NCBI RefSeq assembly: GCF_932294415.1
Contig: NC_065535.1
Coordinates: 23,524,782 to 23,588,781, forward strand
Direction of reading: 5' to 3'
DNA from: Quercus robur
Taxonomy: Eukaryota > Streptophyta > Magnoliopsida > Fagales > Fagaceae
DNA length: 64,000 bases
Part shown: piece after piece, positions 1 through 12,058 of the stretch
Numbering within the stretch: position 1 is the stretch's first letter
Layout: every line of letters starts with the position of its first letter
Program-made: the position numbers and the translations under genes
The notes under the pieces: generated by a model
Database searches by the model: none
What the model was told of the DNA's origin: nothing
The model's input: only the letters and a program-made list of their open reading frames with translations

Positions 1-1206
1 ATTAAATGGTATGCATTACTTCATTACATAAATACATATGCTAAAACATACATCACATAACCAAAAAAGAATCAAGGCAAACAAAAGGAAGGACATGTTA
101 AGAGCATGAAGAATTGAATCAGTTATATGAACATGTGAACAAAAAAAAAAGATGGAAACTTACTTGCATGAACGTGTCCCACATGGAGAGTGTTTTTCAG
201 AAATCAAAGAGAAATTTTTTTAAAGATCTAGAATAAGAGCCACTTAATAGAAAAGAAATTCCTAAAGCAAAACTTCTAGAATTTCTTTAACGTAAAAGGA
301 GAGAGGGGTCAGAAAAGGGGTCCTGAATGTTGGGAGGCCTCCCCTATTTATAAAGGTGTTAGTTGCTTAGAAAATAAGCTAGGTTTGCTTGAAAATTAAG
401 TTTAATTGACTTAAAAAATAAGCAAAAAATGTATGGGGAAAATCCTAAAAAAATGAGATTTGGATAAGAGTAAACTGATTTTTCATATCAAAACAAGTTT
501 CAGTATTTTTATCATATCTTTTTAGTCAAAATTCGGATTAAGCTGAAATTTTGATAGATGAAGGGAAATTTGATTCTCTACAACTTTTCCAAAAATAGCC
601 TAGTCCAAAGTTTAACTTCTACTATGCCAAAAGTGCCTTGGAACTTGAATTTGAAATCTGCTACTTGATTAGCATGTTTTTGAAGTGTTTTCCAAGTCTA
701 AAACTGTATTTGGATGAATTTTAGAGTTATTTTCATGATAAACCTCGTCCCAAAGTAATAATTAGGATTTTTAAAATAATTATTTTGAATGTAATTATCC
801 CAAAAGCCTAATTATCTAAAGTCTTTAAATATTATTAGCTTATTTGTTTTAATCCCATGCAACAAATCTCACTTTAAGCAAAATACTTAACCAATTACAA
901 AAATTCATTTAATTAATTTTAATCCTTAACCAATCAAAATTAATTTCAATTAATCACATGTGATCTGTTCCACCTAAATGAATACATGCAGATCGTGAAA
1001 ACTGAATCTTGTGATATCTTTCAATCTGACAATCCGATTTGGGAACCGGGTATATTGTCGTGACCGTTAAAATCTCAAGATCATTTTTATGACAATGTGA
1101 TGAATGATTTAATGCATGAAATGCAACTATAATTTTTGGGTACTTGAAATGGTCATTTTAGTCATCTTCCAAAATTAAATTAGAAGTGCAAAATCAAGTG
1201 TCTACA
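1..1206 (-). mobile_element. LTR-like fragment cut by the window edge
   Basis: Read on the minus strand, the sequence starts TGTAGACACTTG at 1206. It contains a plant-type TATA box (TTTATAAATAGGGGAGG, about 337-355), as expected for an LTR promoter. The other end would lie beyond position 1, so no second LTR, target duplication or coding region can be checked. No protein-coding sequence is recognisable. It could be a solo LTR or the end of an element outside the window. Confidence 0.35.
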
Positions 1207-1797
1207 CTTGGGGTAGAGTTTTATTTCCCCATAAAAATGTTGTGAGTGGTGGATCTATTTGAAAGTGAAATTATTCTAATCACAACGAACTATATCACCA
1301 ATTATAAAAGATTTTAAATTCAAACTAGATGTGGTGTAAACCCATTTATTTAGACCCTCCAATACCAGTGTTACACGTCAAAATTTTACAAGCTAATGAA
1401 TCTGCCTTCACACATACAATCACATCTCAATAATACCTAAATACACTAAAATTTGAAAACAAAAAAACTCAGATTCACCATGGGCTAACAACCACCATAT
1501 CGGAAAGTCGCTAGAGACGCCACCAAAGACATTATCGAAACCATAAATTCAACACATACGCATACAAACCACAAATAAACAAGGAGAGAAATATGATTGG
1601 TGTAGAATTGGAAGCCAACGGAGGTGATGTTGGTGGGTTTCGAACTTGGCTTGGGCAATTCAAGTGAGGGTCCAAAATCATATCCTCTATCTAAATCAAA
1701 TCATTTAGAGAAATTTATCTCTAAATCTCTATGGCCGAAATTGAATCGCTCTCAAACCCAAATCATCTCCTCTCTTTATAAATCATATCATTTTCTC

Positions 1798-1802
<5 letters not shown>

Positions 1803-1834
<32 letters not shown>
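1803..1834. repeat. (CT)n microsatellite
   Basis: An uninterrupted CT run of about 32 bases. It makes the Ser-Leu run of the short open frame at 1624-1842, which is therefore not credible as a gene. Confidence 0.95.
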
Positions 1835-1836
<2 letters not shown>

Positions 1837-2858
1837 AATTGAGTTGACCTAGACCTAAGTCATCACTCTTTCCCTCCTTGTCTAGATTGGCGCCTAAAGG
1901 TAGTTTGGTGGTGTGTGGGAGGGAAATTTCCGACGTTGACTTCAAAGGTAGCGAGCTCTTTGGCTCGAATCTGAGGTGAGTATGGTGGGTTTTGTCTCTG
2001 GGTGGTGCTTGGAATTATGGTTGGTATTGAGGTACATGTGGTGGTTGTGAATCACACTTGTGGTTTTGGGTTGTGTTTGAATTGTAATTGCAGCGAATTT
2101 GAGGTTCTAGCTATGTCTTTGGCAACGTTTTCGATGACTTTTCATTGTGGTGGTTGCTAGTCCAAGGTGAGTGTGAGTTTTTTATTTTTAGATTTTAGTT
2201 TATATAAATAGGATTTTATTGAGATGTGATTATGTGTACAAGGGCTTTATCATTAATTTGTAAAAGCTAACATGCTATACTGGTATTGGAAGGTGTAAAT
2301 AAGTCGGTTTACACTATATCCAATTTGAATATAAACTCATTAATCATTATATATATATATAATATAATATAATATAAAAACATTATTTATCTAATAATAA
2401 ATTTTATTTTGAGAGAAAGATAAGTAAGTATTCTATAATTTTTTTTTGAGAGAGATTAAAAAAAAAAAAAAAAAAAAAAACAAACAAACAAACTACTCTA
2501 TCTAGAATTCCAACTATTAAGAGCATCAATATTCGGCTTGCTAAAACTCCAATTATGCTAAAATTTAGCATCAAACCCCATAAATCTTGCATTACCTACA
2601 CTTCCAATTCTAAAATTTGTTTACCATAGGATGGTACTGTAGCAAGATGGTATTTTTAAAAAAATAATATTTTATTGGGTTTTGGGTTTTTATTTGGGTA
2701 TTGGGTTTTATTATTTTATTGTATAAATATATAATTTTAATGTGTTGTATAGTAAAATAAAAGTTAGGATATTATGTGTATTGTAAAATGGATGATGTAA
2801 TAGATAAAGTAGTCTTTAAAATGATAAAATGAGATATTTTTTAGAAATCTTCTTACAA

Positions 2859-2862
<4 letters not shown>

Positions 2863-2890
<28 letters not shown>
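2863..2890. repeat. (TA)n microsatellite
   Basis: A run of TA dinucleotides of about 28 bases, ending just before the possible Helitron terminus at 2896. Confidence 0.9.
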
Positions 2891-2895
<5 letters not shown>

Positions 2896-2930
2896 CTAGC
2901 CTCTAAGCACGCGTGTACTCAGAGACTCTT
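2896..2930 (-). mobile_element. possible Helitron 3' terminus
   Basis: On the minus strand an imperfect palindrome (arms CTCTGAG and CTTAGAG around ACGCGTG) is followed almost at once by GCTAG and then a host T. Helitrons end in a hairpin plus CTRR inserted before T, so this fits, but the spacing after the hairpin is very short. No matching 5' TC end was found nearby. Confidence 0.3.
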
Positions 2931-5395
2931 CTATTTTATTAAATTTTATCCAAAAAATTTAGATACTTTTTAACATGGGTTTAAAAAAAAAATTCTGCCT
3001 ATTAAAAAAATAAAGAAAGATAAAAGTTTAAATGTGAAGTTTGTTTATGAATAAGTGGATTAGTGGGAGAATAATCTTATTTTGTAAGTAATGTTTTAAT
3101 GAAAGTTAAAAATATATTTTTACTTTGTTGTCCTTTAGTTCTATCTCTACTCTCTACTTAAACTTAGGAAAATAAGAATATTTGGGACAAAAAAATTTTA
3201 GTCCAAATAAGAGAAATCTTTTAAATAGTAATATGGATAAATATCTCTTCAAGAATTTTAAACCATCAGTATATTGAAGATGACATTTGGATTTTGGAGT
3301 CGAGCTCGAGCCAACTGTGAGCTGAGCTAAACAATGGGACAAAACGACTTGCATAGGGTATCATTCACGATTCACATTTCGCAGTCTCGCTTTTCTCAGG
3401 ACCAAATGAATTGAGTTTATGACGTGTCAAGAACAGATTGGTGCTGGACAAAGTCACCCAATAACATTAGGACACGTACCTCGGTTAATCTGTTAAGCCG
3501 TCTCTGTCAAGGCAGGAACGGAAGGGGCAACCGGCAAATATATATAGTTGTGAGTGTTAATAATTGCTGTGAACAGCCTGTCCTTTGTGCTTTCCGGTTA
3601 TTGTCGGTAGCTCCTATTTTCTACTCAAGGTGGCTGTCGGTGGACTCCAATTATGCATGCTTCAATTCTTTTTTCTAATGATGTATAAATATTCAATTCT
3701 TTTGTTTAATGATGCATAAATATATCCAATTCAATATCATTGTTTGAAAATTACAAGTCACTCGGTTCTTTTCTCTTTTTTATTTATTTATTTATTTATA
3801 TATTTTTATTTTTATAATTGGGTCTATTTGACTACACATAATACCTTGCTCTAATTTAAATACCACTCGCAAAGGTGGGTCATGATAGGAAATCCTCATA
3901 GTTTGGCATCTTGCGAGTCTAAAATTTTATGATTCATTTGAATTGAATGGAAGAAGGGAGAATAGAATAGAATTAATCTAAAATTAACTTATTTTTAGTC
4001 AATTCTACTTTACTCTCTATTCTTCCCCTTAACCCAAATATGCCCTTAAATTTTAGCACTGATAAGTCTTATGAGTAGGTTTAAATGGGTTGAAAACTTT
4101 ATTTATTTATTTATCTTGCATATATTCAAGAGATGTTTATTATTTATCACATTCTACAAAGGTTCAGAGTACAAACTAGCTAGTGCATGCAAAGGGGTGC
4201 TATTCTTTTTTGATAAAATTTTTCCTATATATTTTGCGCGCAGCTAAAGATGTACTCTGTCGGTGTCAACAAAAAGGACCATTTTTTTTTTTTTTTTTTT
4301 TGAGAAACCAAAAAGGACCACATATTTTATTATTATCATTTAGTATTTTGTAAAAAGATTCAAAGAACTACATTTGCATTTCCTTGTAGGACATAGGAGT
4401 AGTACAATTTAAATTTGTCTATCATGGTGAGCCCTGGCAATAGGCAAGTTGCCATTGCTAAGTTTTTTTTTTTTTTTTGGGTGGAATTTGGATTTAGCAA
4501 AACAAAAAGTTGCCATTGCTAATATGCACATGCATCTTAGGCTTCGAACATGAAGATATTCTAATTTTAGGTAAGCTTGAGAGTTTTTTATTAGCATTTG
4601 TTTAATTGATATTGTTCCTATCTTTTTTTGTTTTTTTTGGTTTGATTTGATATTGTTCATATCATGATCTTTGTTAAAGAAACCCAAAAAATGTTCATAA
4701 AAAAAAAAAAAAAAAAAAACCCAAAAAATGCAGGCAACTTTATTACATACATATACCAAATGGAGAATTATTCACCGAAGAAACATGCACATCAGCACAT
4801 AGGGCTTAGGCATATAAAAAAAAAACACATAGGGCTTAGGCATGAAATATATAAATTACAGAGAGCTTTCCTCTGTCTTTTAGTTTAAACATAGAGCTAA
4901 ACTAATTCTATATATTTCACGCTACAAAATGTTAATTACACTCAAGTAAGTTTTTTTTTTTTGGGTTATTCTTTTGAATTTTCATGAATGACATTGACAC
5001 ATTGTGCAAGTTAATAAGTTAGTTCTTAAAAAAATAAATAAATAAATAAAAACATAATAAGTTAGTGGACATAAAAAGGTGAAATCTTGGGATCTAATAC
5101 TTGTTAATGCCCATTTTTTGTTAAAGGCCTAACAGGCCCACGTCAAGCAAGGCCCGCGCTCTTGGGACCAATTACCTTTATTAGTAATATTTTAATCCCA
5201 TGTTTAGCCCAAGTCTAGGTATTTTAATAGGGGAAATAAATGATTGAAGTATATAAGATAAAGATTGGGCCTATTTTGGGATTAGCATGGACCTCAGATT
5301 ATAAAACTTACAAAGTGGGCTGGTGACATGTGTAAAATCAGAGAGCCGTTAAAGAACCCTTGTGCTGGCCACATGCACAAAAAGGATATTTGCAT

Positions 5396-5490
5396 GAGCT
5401 ACTCAATTATAATTTGATTGCGATGAACCACAATTGCAACTTGACTAATCCTTTTGAGGTGTAAGCACATATGTGGCCAACTCTTTCCTT
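5396..5490 (+). repeat. dispersed repeat, copy 1
   Basis: About 90 bases containing CACAATTGCAACTTGACTAA and TTTTGAGGTGTA. They resemble 6108-6200 with scattered mismatches. The pair lies about 700 bp apart in direct orientation. The family is not recognised. Confidence 0.6.
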
Positions 5491-5765
5491 GACTCATCAC
5501 AAACGATGTTATGAATTATGTTTCGTTCTAGCTGAAACTGGAACAATTAAAAAATAACATTACAATATACAAACCAAAACGAGAAACTCTCTTGTTCCAC
5601 CTTAGGTTAAATTTTGGGCCATTTATAGTCATTTCAACCAATTCAGGGTTGTCATTATGGTTTGCTCTTAAAAAAAAAACTAAAAAAAACTACGTTGTTT
5701 TGATTTGATTCTTATTATTTCATTGATGATGAGTGAATATTAGTGTTAAATATGTATTTGTGCCT

Positions 5766-5766
5766 A

Positions 5767-5795
<29 letters not shown>
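5766..5795. repeat. (TACA)n microsatellite
   Basis: About seven tandem copies of the tetranucleotide TACA. Confidence 0.9.
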
Positions 5796-5797
<2 letters not shown>

Positions 5798-6107
5798 TTT
5801 TTAGTGATAATCCCAAAATGATATGTTGTAATTAATCGGTACCGAAAATATTCCTTTATAATAGACAAATCAGAATGAAATTGATAACATTAGTTACAAA
5901 TGATATCAAAGAAAACTTGGTAATGGTATATGGCTTGGAGGCACTACAGCATAACGTAGACCATGAATAGGATGGTAGTAATTTAAGTTGAGGAGATTTT
6001 GATACCCCAAATTGTGTTGATTTGATTAGATTAGATTGTCTAAGTATAAGTTGTGCAAATGTGTGTTGGGTCCCACATTGGATGTTTATTAAGTAGATCT
6101 TAGTTTA

Positions 6108-6200
6108 TAAGTAATTGTGAGGAACACAAATTGCAACTAGACTAATCATTTTGAGATGTACACATTAATGTGGTTAGACTTTTCCGTAGGTTCTTACACA
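6108..6200 (+). repeat. dispersed repeat, copy 2
   Basis: The second copy of the repeat at 5396-5490, with CACAAATTGCAACTAGACTA and TTTTGAGATGTA. The sequence just upstream contains GGGTCCCACATTGG, a phrase often seen in plant repeats, but no element boundary could be set. Confidence 0.6.
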
Positions 6201-7571
6201 AAAACCACCACTTACAACCTACCCATTTTTTCCCACTAGATTTTTTCTTTTTAAGGTTTCAATGAGGTATCTTCCTAGTAAGCGATCGTCCATGGTAAAG
6301 TGCTATGCGTAGGTCACCTTTGGCTTACACGACACCCAATTGCAATTTCTCCAACCAGTAACAAATCGACTTCTTTTATGTCCCTTCCCTATCGACTTAT
6401 GCATAATGTGGTCGGCCACTTGAATAGAGAAGCTCTGTACTTTCTCATCTTCAAATTTATTTATCTCATCCTAGTATTTCTTTTTATTTTACAACATATT
6501 TATAATATATACAATCGTAATAGTTACGTTTGAATTGTGTTATGGTCCTATGATTTTTACAAACAAAAATCATAAAATTAAGAAGAGAAGAGGGAGGATA
6601 CAATCAAACAAAAAAGATAAAGCGAGGAAAACAAAATGACTACTTAAAAAAAAAGAACGTATATATATTATATGTGTTATTAAGCCTATATTCTCTATTA
6701 ATTACAATTAAAAAGCTAGATTCTTTTTAGATGTTTAAGCTCAACAATTTCTAACTCAATCTCATGAATTTATATAATTTTTTTTTTTGAGAGCTAAGTA
6801 TTTTAACATGTACACACACAGAGAAGAGAGAAGAAGGTTTTAAAAAAACTGACAGTAGTTTCAATATGATTATACGACATACACATGTATCTTATACTAA
6901 AAAATACATCCATACATACCCATTATTTTACGTACTTTCCAATCAATATATATTATGCAAAACATAACCAAAAAGAAAAGCAAAAATGAAAAGAAAAAAA
7001 AAAACCGCAATCAGTAAATAATTTATCATAATATTTATATAAATAACTACAATTCAAAAAGATAAGTTCGGCAAATTATGACCAGAATAGTATAGTCCTA
7101 AATATTTTTAAAACTAACTTAAGAAAATTTTAAGGCAAATGACATTTTGTTCTTTGCCTTGATGCCATAACTATTGGCTCTAAAATCATCACAACCATGA
7201 CTTAACCCCCTTCCATTAGCAATTTTACACTAGGGTACCGCAACCAATACCACCACCCACCGGTAATTATAAATTACTCTAGAGCATTATAAACAAGTAC
7301 TTTTTCTTTCATATAATTTTGAATTCTACTAATTAAATTCAAGATAGACTTGCCATTCATGTGAGAAAAGGAATATGCCAGAATATTCTATAATTTTCCC
7401 AACCCTTGCGATAATTTTTTGGCTTTGCAATGTGCATGCGAGCACAGCTTTGAATTAAGGGCGTCAAGATTCTCTCGTCCTGATATTTTCATAATACACC
7501 TATAATTATTAAGTACAACCACTCATCCTCTCAATATTTATATCTCTTACAATCTCTGCTCTCATCTTTTC

Positions 7572-9804
7572 TTATAAGGACCCATCATTGGCATTACTAG
7601 CACCATTATTTCCTCCTCTTCTGCCTGCTGTTGTGTTTTTCAATACCTGCAAATTAAATAGATAAATTGCAAATAATTAGATGTCATGCATTGAGATAAA
7701 GGTAGATTACACTAGTTTGAACTGCTCCACCAATGACCAAAAGAAAATTTTAGAAATAAAATGACATAATAGGATGAAAAAGTAAAAAAATTTCTTCCAA
7801 ATTGAGTTGAAGGAATCTCCACCAACTCATGACATGACAATTCACCATCCACATGAATTTATTTAACAAGTCACATGATTATTAATTACACCATATGAAG
7901 TACACATGAATATCTGGCCATCCCCTTGTAACCCATCCTGATTGAAAAGGCATTAAGCACCCCTCATGCTAGGAAAAGAAAAACTATGTTGCACATGGTT
8001 AACTACAAGGGATGCCATTGCCAATGCATATGGTGGGTTACAACGATGATGAACATGAGTTTATGCACTATGACCATTAGCCTTTTATTTCTGGGTAATG
8101 ACAAAGGGGTATGTAGAAAATCTGCTACAATTGCATCTTTTAAAAAAAAAAAAAAAATGAATATGACCATCCCATACCTAAACTTGAATAGCAAACAATG
8201 ATAAAAGAATTTAAATCACAAATGTAACATCCCCATCCCAAAAGGGCAGAAAAGGACATGTCATGGGCCGTGTGGATGGTCAGGTAGACCCTGGCTGACC
8301 CGATTAGCTCTCATTGGCAATAACAAGCTTATGGGCAATGTACAAGTACAATAGTGTATTATTGATGGAAAATGATAAGACTACATATCTGATCTCCATG
8401 ACCCTTACCAATCATATTTGATGATTAACCATATATTCCTTACTCATTAAGCATCCTTGATTGCATTTCAATTACATTGCATAAATATTCTTCTTTCCAA
8501 TTCCAATTCTATTCAGTTAATTAGTAGTCATGTTACATGTAATGATAGGTTGGTAATATCAACACTTCAAATGCAATGAATTATACAAAATACCCAAAAT
8601 GCCCTTAAAAAGAAAAACTAGTTTAAACCAATGAGATTATGATGGTATGATATGATAGGGTGTGATGGTGATTGGTACATACATGTCTAAGCATTTGATT
8701 CTCATTCTGCAAGGTGGACAGCCTCTCTTCTAGCTCAGAATTCTTCTTCTCCAACTCTTTCACCCTCGTTTCCAAATCACTCAAGTATGCCTTCTTCCTC
8801 TCCCTTGCTTGTTGTGCTGATACTCTGTTCCTCAGCAACCTTTTTTTCCAACCCCAACAAAAACAAAAAATCACCAAAGTGGAAATGCCACTGACACCAC
8901 ACAAAAAAAAGACTAGAGCCTAGCTAGCTTTAAGATAGTAGCTAGAAAAGGTGCTGAACAAATGTTTAAAAAAAAATAATAGTAATTATTATTATAGTAA
9001 TAGAAATGCTAGCATGGATAGGGGTCCAAGTCCAACTAACCTCTTTAGTCGCTTGCTTTCTTTGTCACCTGCACTTCTGCCTCTCTTTCTCTGAACTTCG
9101 CCTGAGACTTGAACCCGGTCTGGACCGGCCACCGAACCGGTCTCTCTTCCCGAGGCTGAGGTCCCCGCTGATTCCACTCCTATCTCCGGTACCCTCCTGA
9201 TCTCCTCATCACTCTCCATACCTAAAACAACACATACACCGCAAAATCTCTGTTCATATATTTATATTATTAAATACTGTAACAAAAAAATTCTGACTTT
9301 ATACAAAATTTTATTAAAAAATGCAAGAAGTGGAAATAATGAAGATTTTTTTACTCAAGGTTTTTCTCGGTGAAAGTGATTCCCGGGAATATACAGAGAT
9401 CGGCCCACTTGAGGAAACCTCGAGTTTTACAAAACCCAGATGGAAACTCCTATTTTTCTTTTGATATCATCAAGAAGAAAGCTAATCATACATGGGATTT
9501 TTTTTTTTTTTTTAAAGCTACGAACTTTATGAAGAAAACTTCACCCAGAAGAAAGTTTTCACGTTTCAACAAAACCCAGATTGGAAATTGGAAAATATCA
9601 GTGAAATCGCAGAGAGAATACAAATTTAAAAATAAAAAGATCTTACAGGTACAGAAAGTTAAAATTTTTGCCAGAAAAAATTAAGGAAATGAGTGACAAA
9701 GTTGGACCTTCCTTGACTTCAAGCTGAAGAGCAGAGCTTGAAGATATTTCACTGCTTGAAGGCAGAGAATTCGCTGCAATTGAACTCGTTGCTTGGTCTT
9801 GCAT
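7572..9804 (-). CDS. HY5: bZIP transcription factor HY5
   Basis: HY5 promotes photomorphogenesis by binding ACGT-core promoter elements in the nucleus, and its stability is controlled by COP1. Exons on the minus strand are 9708-9804, 9041-9221, 8683-8839 and 7572-7646. All junctions are GT-AG, and the exons sum to 510 nt (169 residues), the usual HY5 length. The protein starts MQDQATSS. An acidic [11 protein letters not shown] segment at residues 35-45 is the COP1-binding VPE motif next to a casein-kinase-II-type serine. The basic region has the N-x7-R spacing (N96, R104), followed by a leucine zipper at about 115-144 and a Gly/Asn-rich tail ending NDGSL. Intron 3 is about 1.0 kb. An LTR retrotransposon begins 532 bp upstream of the ATG. 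HY5 rather than HYH is favoured by the N-terminal region with the VPE motif and by the overall length. It looks intact. Confidence 0.96.
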
Positions 9805-10335
9805 TGCGTCTACAACAAAAACAACGGCAATTTTCTCTTTGGGTTTTAGATTTAGCCACAGAAAAAGAGCGGGACATTAATGTCACAGCGAGTAAATAAC
9901 GCAGAGTATGAGCTCAGAGAGATTATAGCCGTTGGATCTGTATCGATCTGACGGTTCTGTAAGTGGAATCGTGGAGAGACATGAGCCATGAGGAGTGGCG
10001 TTAATCAAAGGTTTGCAGTGAAAAGTCGTGGAAGTTTTACTGTCGTTGGATTAGGGGTGGATCGGACGGTTGGGAAGGAAGTTCAAAATTAGATGCAACG
10101 AATTGGGACCACGTTATGCGCTGGCAGCCTCAAATTGCTGGTGTTTCTCGATTTTGCAAAGGTATGTGCAATTACTAAACTACCCTTTGTTCTGTATATT
10201 ACAACTTTTCAGTGCTAGTGCCAATACACGTGCAGTTTTGGTGCTGATTTATGGAAATTCGAAAACTTAATTAAAATTAAAAAAAAAAGGTGAAATGCAA
10301 GGACAAAAATTTGATGATATTTTTGGCAAATGTTG
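9805..10335 (-). promoter_or_regulatory. HY5 upstream region with G-box
   Basis: This is the 531-bp stretch between the HY5 start codon and the 5' LTR of the downstream-oriented retrotransposon. It has a CACGTG G-box at 10227-10232, about 425 bp upstream of the ATG. G-boxes are bound by bZIP factors, HY5 included, so autoregulation is possible but is inference. No convincing TATA box was found. The original promoter upstream of 10335 is now displaced by 10.4 kb. Confidence 0.5.
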
Positions 10336-10887
10336 TGATGAGGATAAGAGGAGAGCCTCAGACCAACGGTTTTGTGCAATCTTCCATATGTAAGCAAATG
10401 GTGCGATAGTCGACGGTCATAGCTGACGGTCTCCAAGGTTGACGGTCTCACTAGGTGACGCCCAAAGAGCTGAAGGAAATAAATTGAGGCTGACGGACCG
10501 AGCATAAGTTGACTTGCTTCCTACGCTATGAGTAAGGAGTTGTCTTGTTTCCCACGCTAGAGAATATTCGAGAGATTCCTATAAGGAAAGGATCCCGAAA
10601 AATACGCCCAAAAGGACTTCTATAAGGAAAGGACTTCTACTCCAAGGGAAAGAGGGATAACCCTTGCTACTATAAAAACCTTAGCACCCTCGTAGCCCAA
10701 GGTACGCATAATTTACCCTCTCTAGCACTCTAGAGCAGTGAGAATAGTTCTAACTTAACCTTCGGAGGGTATTTGGCCGATACCACACCGGTACTCCCCG
10801 CTAGGTTCTTCCTTTTCGTTGTGCAGGTACCATTGGCGACGTACGAAGAACGTGTGACTCACTGGTGGCATACTTCCGGCATTATCA
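10336..10887 (+). repeat. 5' LTR
   Basis: 552 bp, starting TGATGAGGATAAG and ending CATTATCA. It carries a TATA box (TATAAAA at 10671). Four GACGG motifs lie in the first 160 bp; two more present in the 3' LTR are lost here by substitution. It aligns without gaps to 20152-20703. Confidence 0.95.
10671..10678 (+). promoter_or_regulatory. LTR TATA box
   Basis: CTATAAAAACC lies 335 bp into the LTR; the same box is at 20487 in the 3' LTR. It is the likely core promoter for the gag-pol transcript, with initiation expected about 30 bp downstream. Confidence 0.75.
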
Positions 10888-10889
10888 GT

Positions 10890-10907
10890 TGGCGCCGTCT
10901 GTGGGGA
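10890..10907 (+). other. primer-binding site
   Basis: TGGCGCCGTCTGTGGGGA begins 2 bases after the 5' LTR. The first nine bases and the GGGGA end fit a site complementary to the 3' end of tRNA-Asp, a primer reported for Athila/Tat-type elements, with mismatches in the middle. The tRNA assignment is from memory. Confidence 0.65.
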
Positions 10908-10947
10908 TCGTTTTAGCACATTCTCGCTTCCAAGACAAAAGAGTTAC

Positions 10948-12058
10948 ATGGTACTCACTCGCTCAATGACGACCACCAACGACGTTCAAGAAGAAGAAAC
11001 CCCTACGACTGCGCTTGAAAGACAGGTGAGGACGCTCGCCACCGCCGTGGAGCGCCTCACAAAACAAAACCACGACCTAGAAGAGCAACTGAGACAGAAA
11101 AATGCAGCTCCCAACAACCAAGGAGCAGATCAAGAAGGAACCAGCGCCGACAGGAGAAACCAGGAAGGACTCCAGGCCAACAACGCCCCGAGCAAACCAG
11201 GACGACAGAACACAAGCATCCCCTCCCTCGCGGAAACCACTCCGCCACTTGTTATCGCGGAGATGCAAGCCATGAAGGAACAAATGGAGGTTATGATGAA
11301 TGCTCTCAAGGGACGAGTATCAAGTGACCTTGACGACCTTGTCAACTGAACTGACTCGCCGTTCACCGCCACCGTCAACTCCTACCCTTTACCAAGTAAG
11401 TTCCGCATGCCGCAGATAGACAGTTATGACGGGGTCAAGGACCCACTGGACCACCTAGAGACCTTCAAGACCCTAATGCACCTTCAAGGAGTAGCGGACG
11501 CCATCATGTGTAGGGCCTTCCCTACAACGCTGAAGGGGGCAGCGAGAATTTGGTTCAGTCGACTGGCACCAAACTCCATCAGCACCTTCAAAGAACTCAG
11601 CGCTCAGTTTACCGCACACTTTATTGGAGGCCATCGATACAAGAAGTCTACGGCTTGCTTGATGAGTATGAAGCAGCGAGAAGACGAAACTTTAAGAGCC
11701 TACATCTCCCGCTTCAACAAAGAGGCACTCTCGATCGACGAAGCTGACGACAAGATACTTGTCGCGGCATTCACGAATGGCTTGAAGAAGGGCAAGTTTT
11801 TGTTTTCCCTATACAAAAACGACCCAAAAACCATGTCAGAAGTACTTTATCGCGCCACAAAGTATATGAACGCTGAAGATGCGCTGTTAGCCCCGGGAAG
11901 AGAGGCCTAGGAAAAGAGAACGGCAGGAAGACAATCGGCAGGACCAAAGCCGAAAGAAGGCAAGAACCGCAGACCGAAGGGACGAAAGACGCCCTAAGCC
12001 CCTGGGAGGAAGGTTCACGAGCTTCACTCCGCTAACAGCCCCGATAGATCAAGTCCTT
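10948..12058 (+). pseudogene. gag: gag, broken by a stop codon and a frameshift
   Basis: Gag forms the virus-like particle and binds the RNA. The frame opening at the ATG (10948) has a coiled-coil-like N-terminus (ALERQVRTLATAVERL), then stops at TGA 11347-11349. It stays in the same frame through 11910, covering the retrotransposon gag domain (motifs AARIWFSRL and AFTNGLKKGKF). At about 11891-11894 a run of four C appears to hold one extra base; after it the reading continues in the pol frame through a basic stretch to the zinc-knuckle region of the long downstream ORF. The stop lies where a CGA codon would give TGA by one C-to-T change. Two small lesions therefore separate this copy from a single gag-pol frame. 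Confidence 0.88.

Larger units (their letters stand above)
1207..7571. other. AT-rich intergenic region, no gene recognised
   Basis: This 6.4-kb stretch has many homopolymer A/T runs and microsatellites. Open frames are short, low-complexity and without recognisable domains. The small repeats inside it are listed separately. It lies downstream (3') of HY5. Confidence 0.7.

Noticed and set aside
8714..8923. Plus-strand frames over HY5 exons
   Set aside because: They are antisense to conserved bZIP exons.
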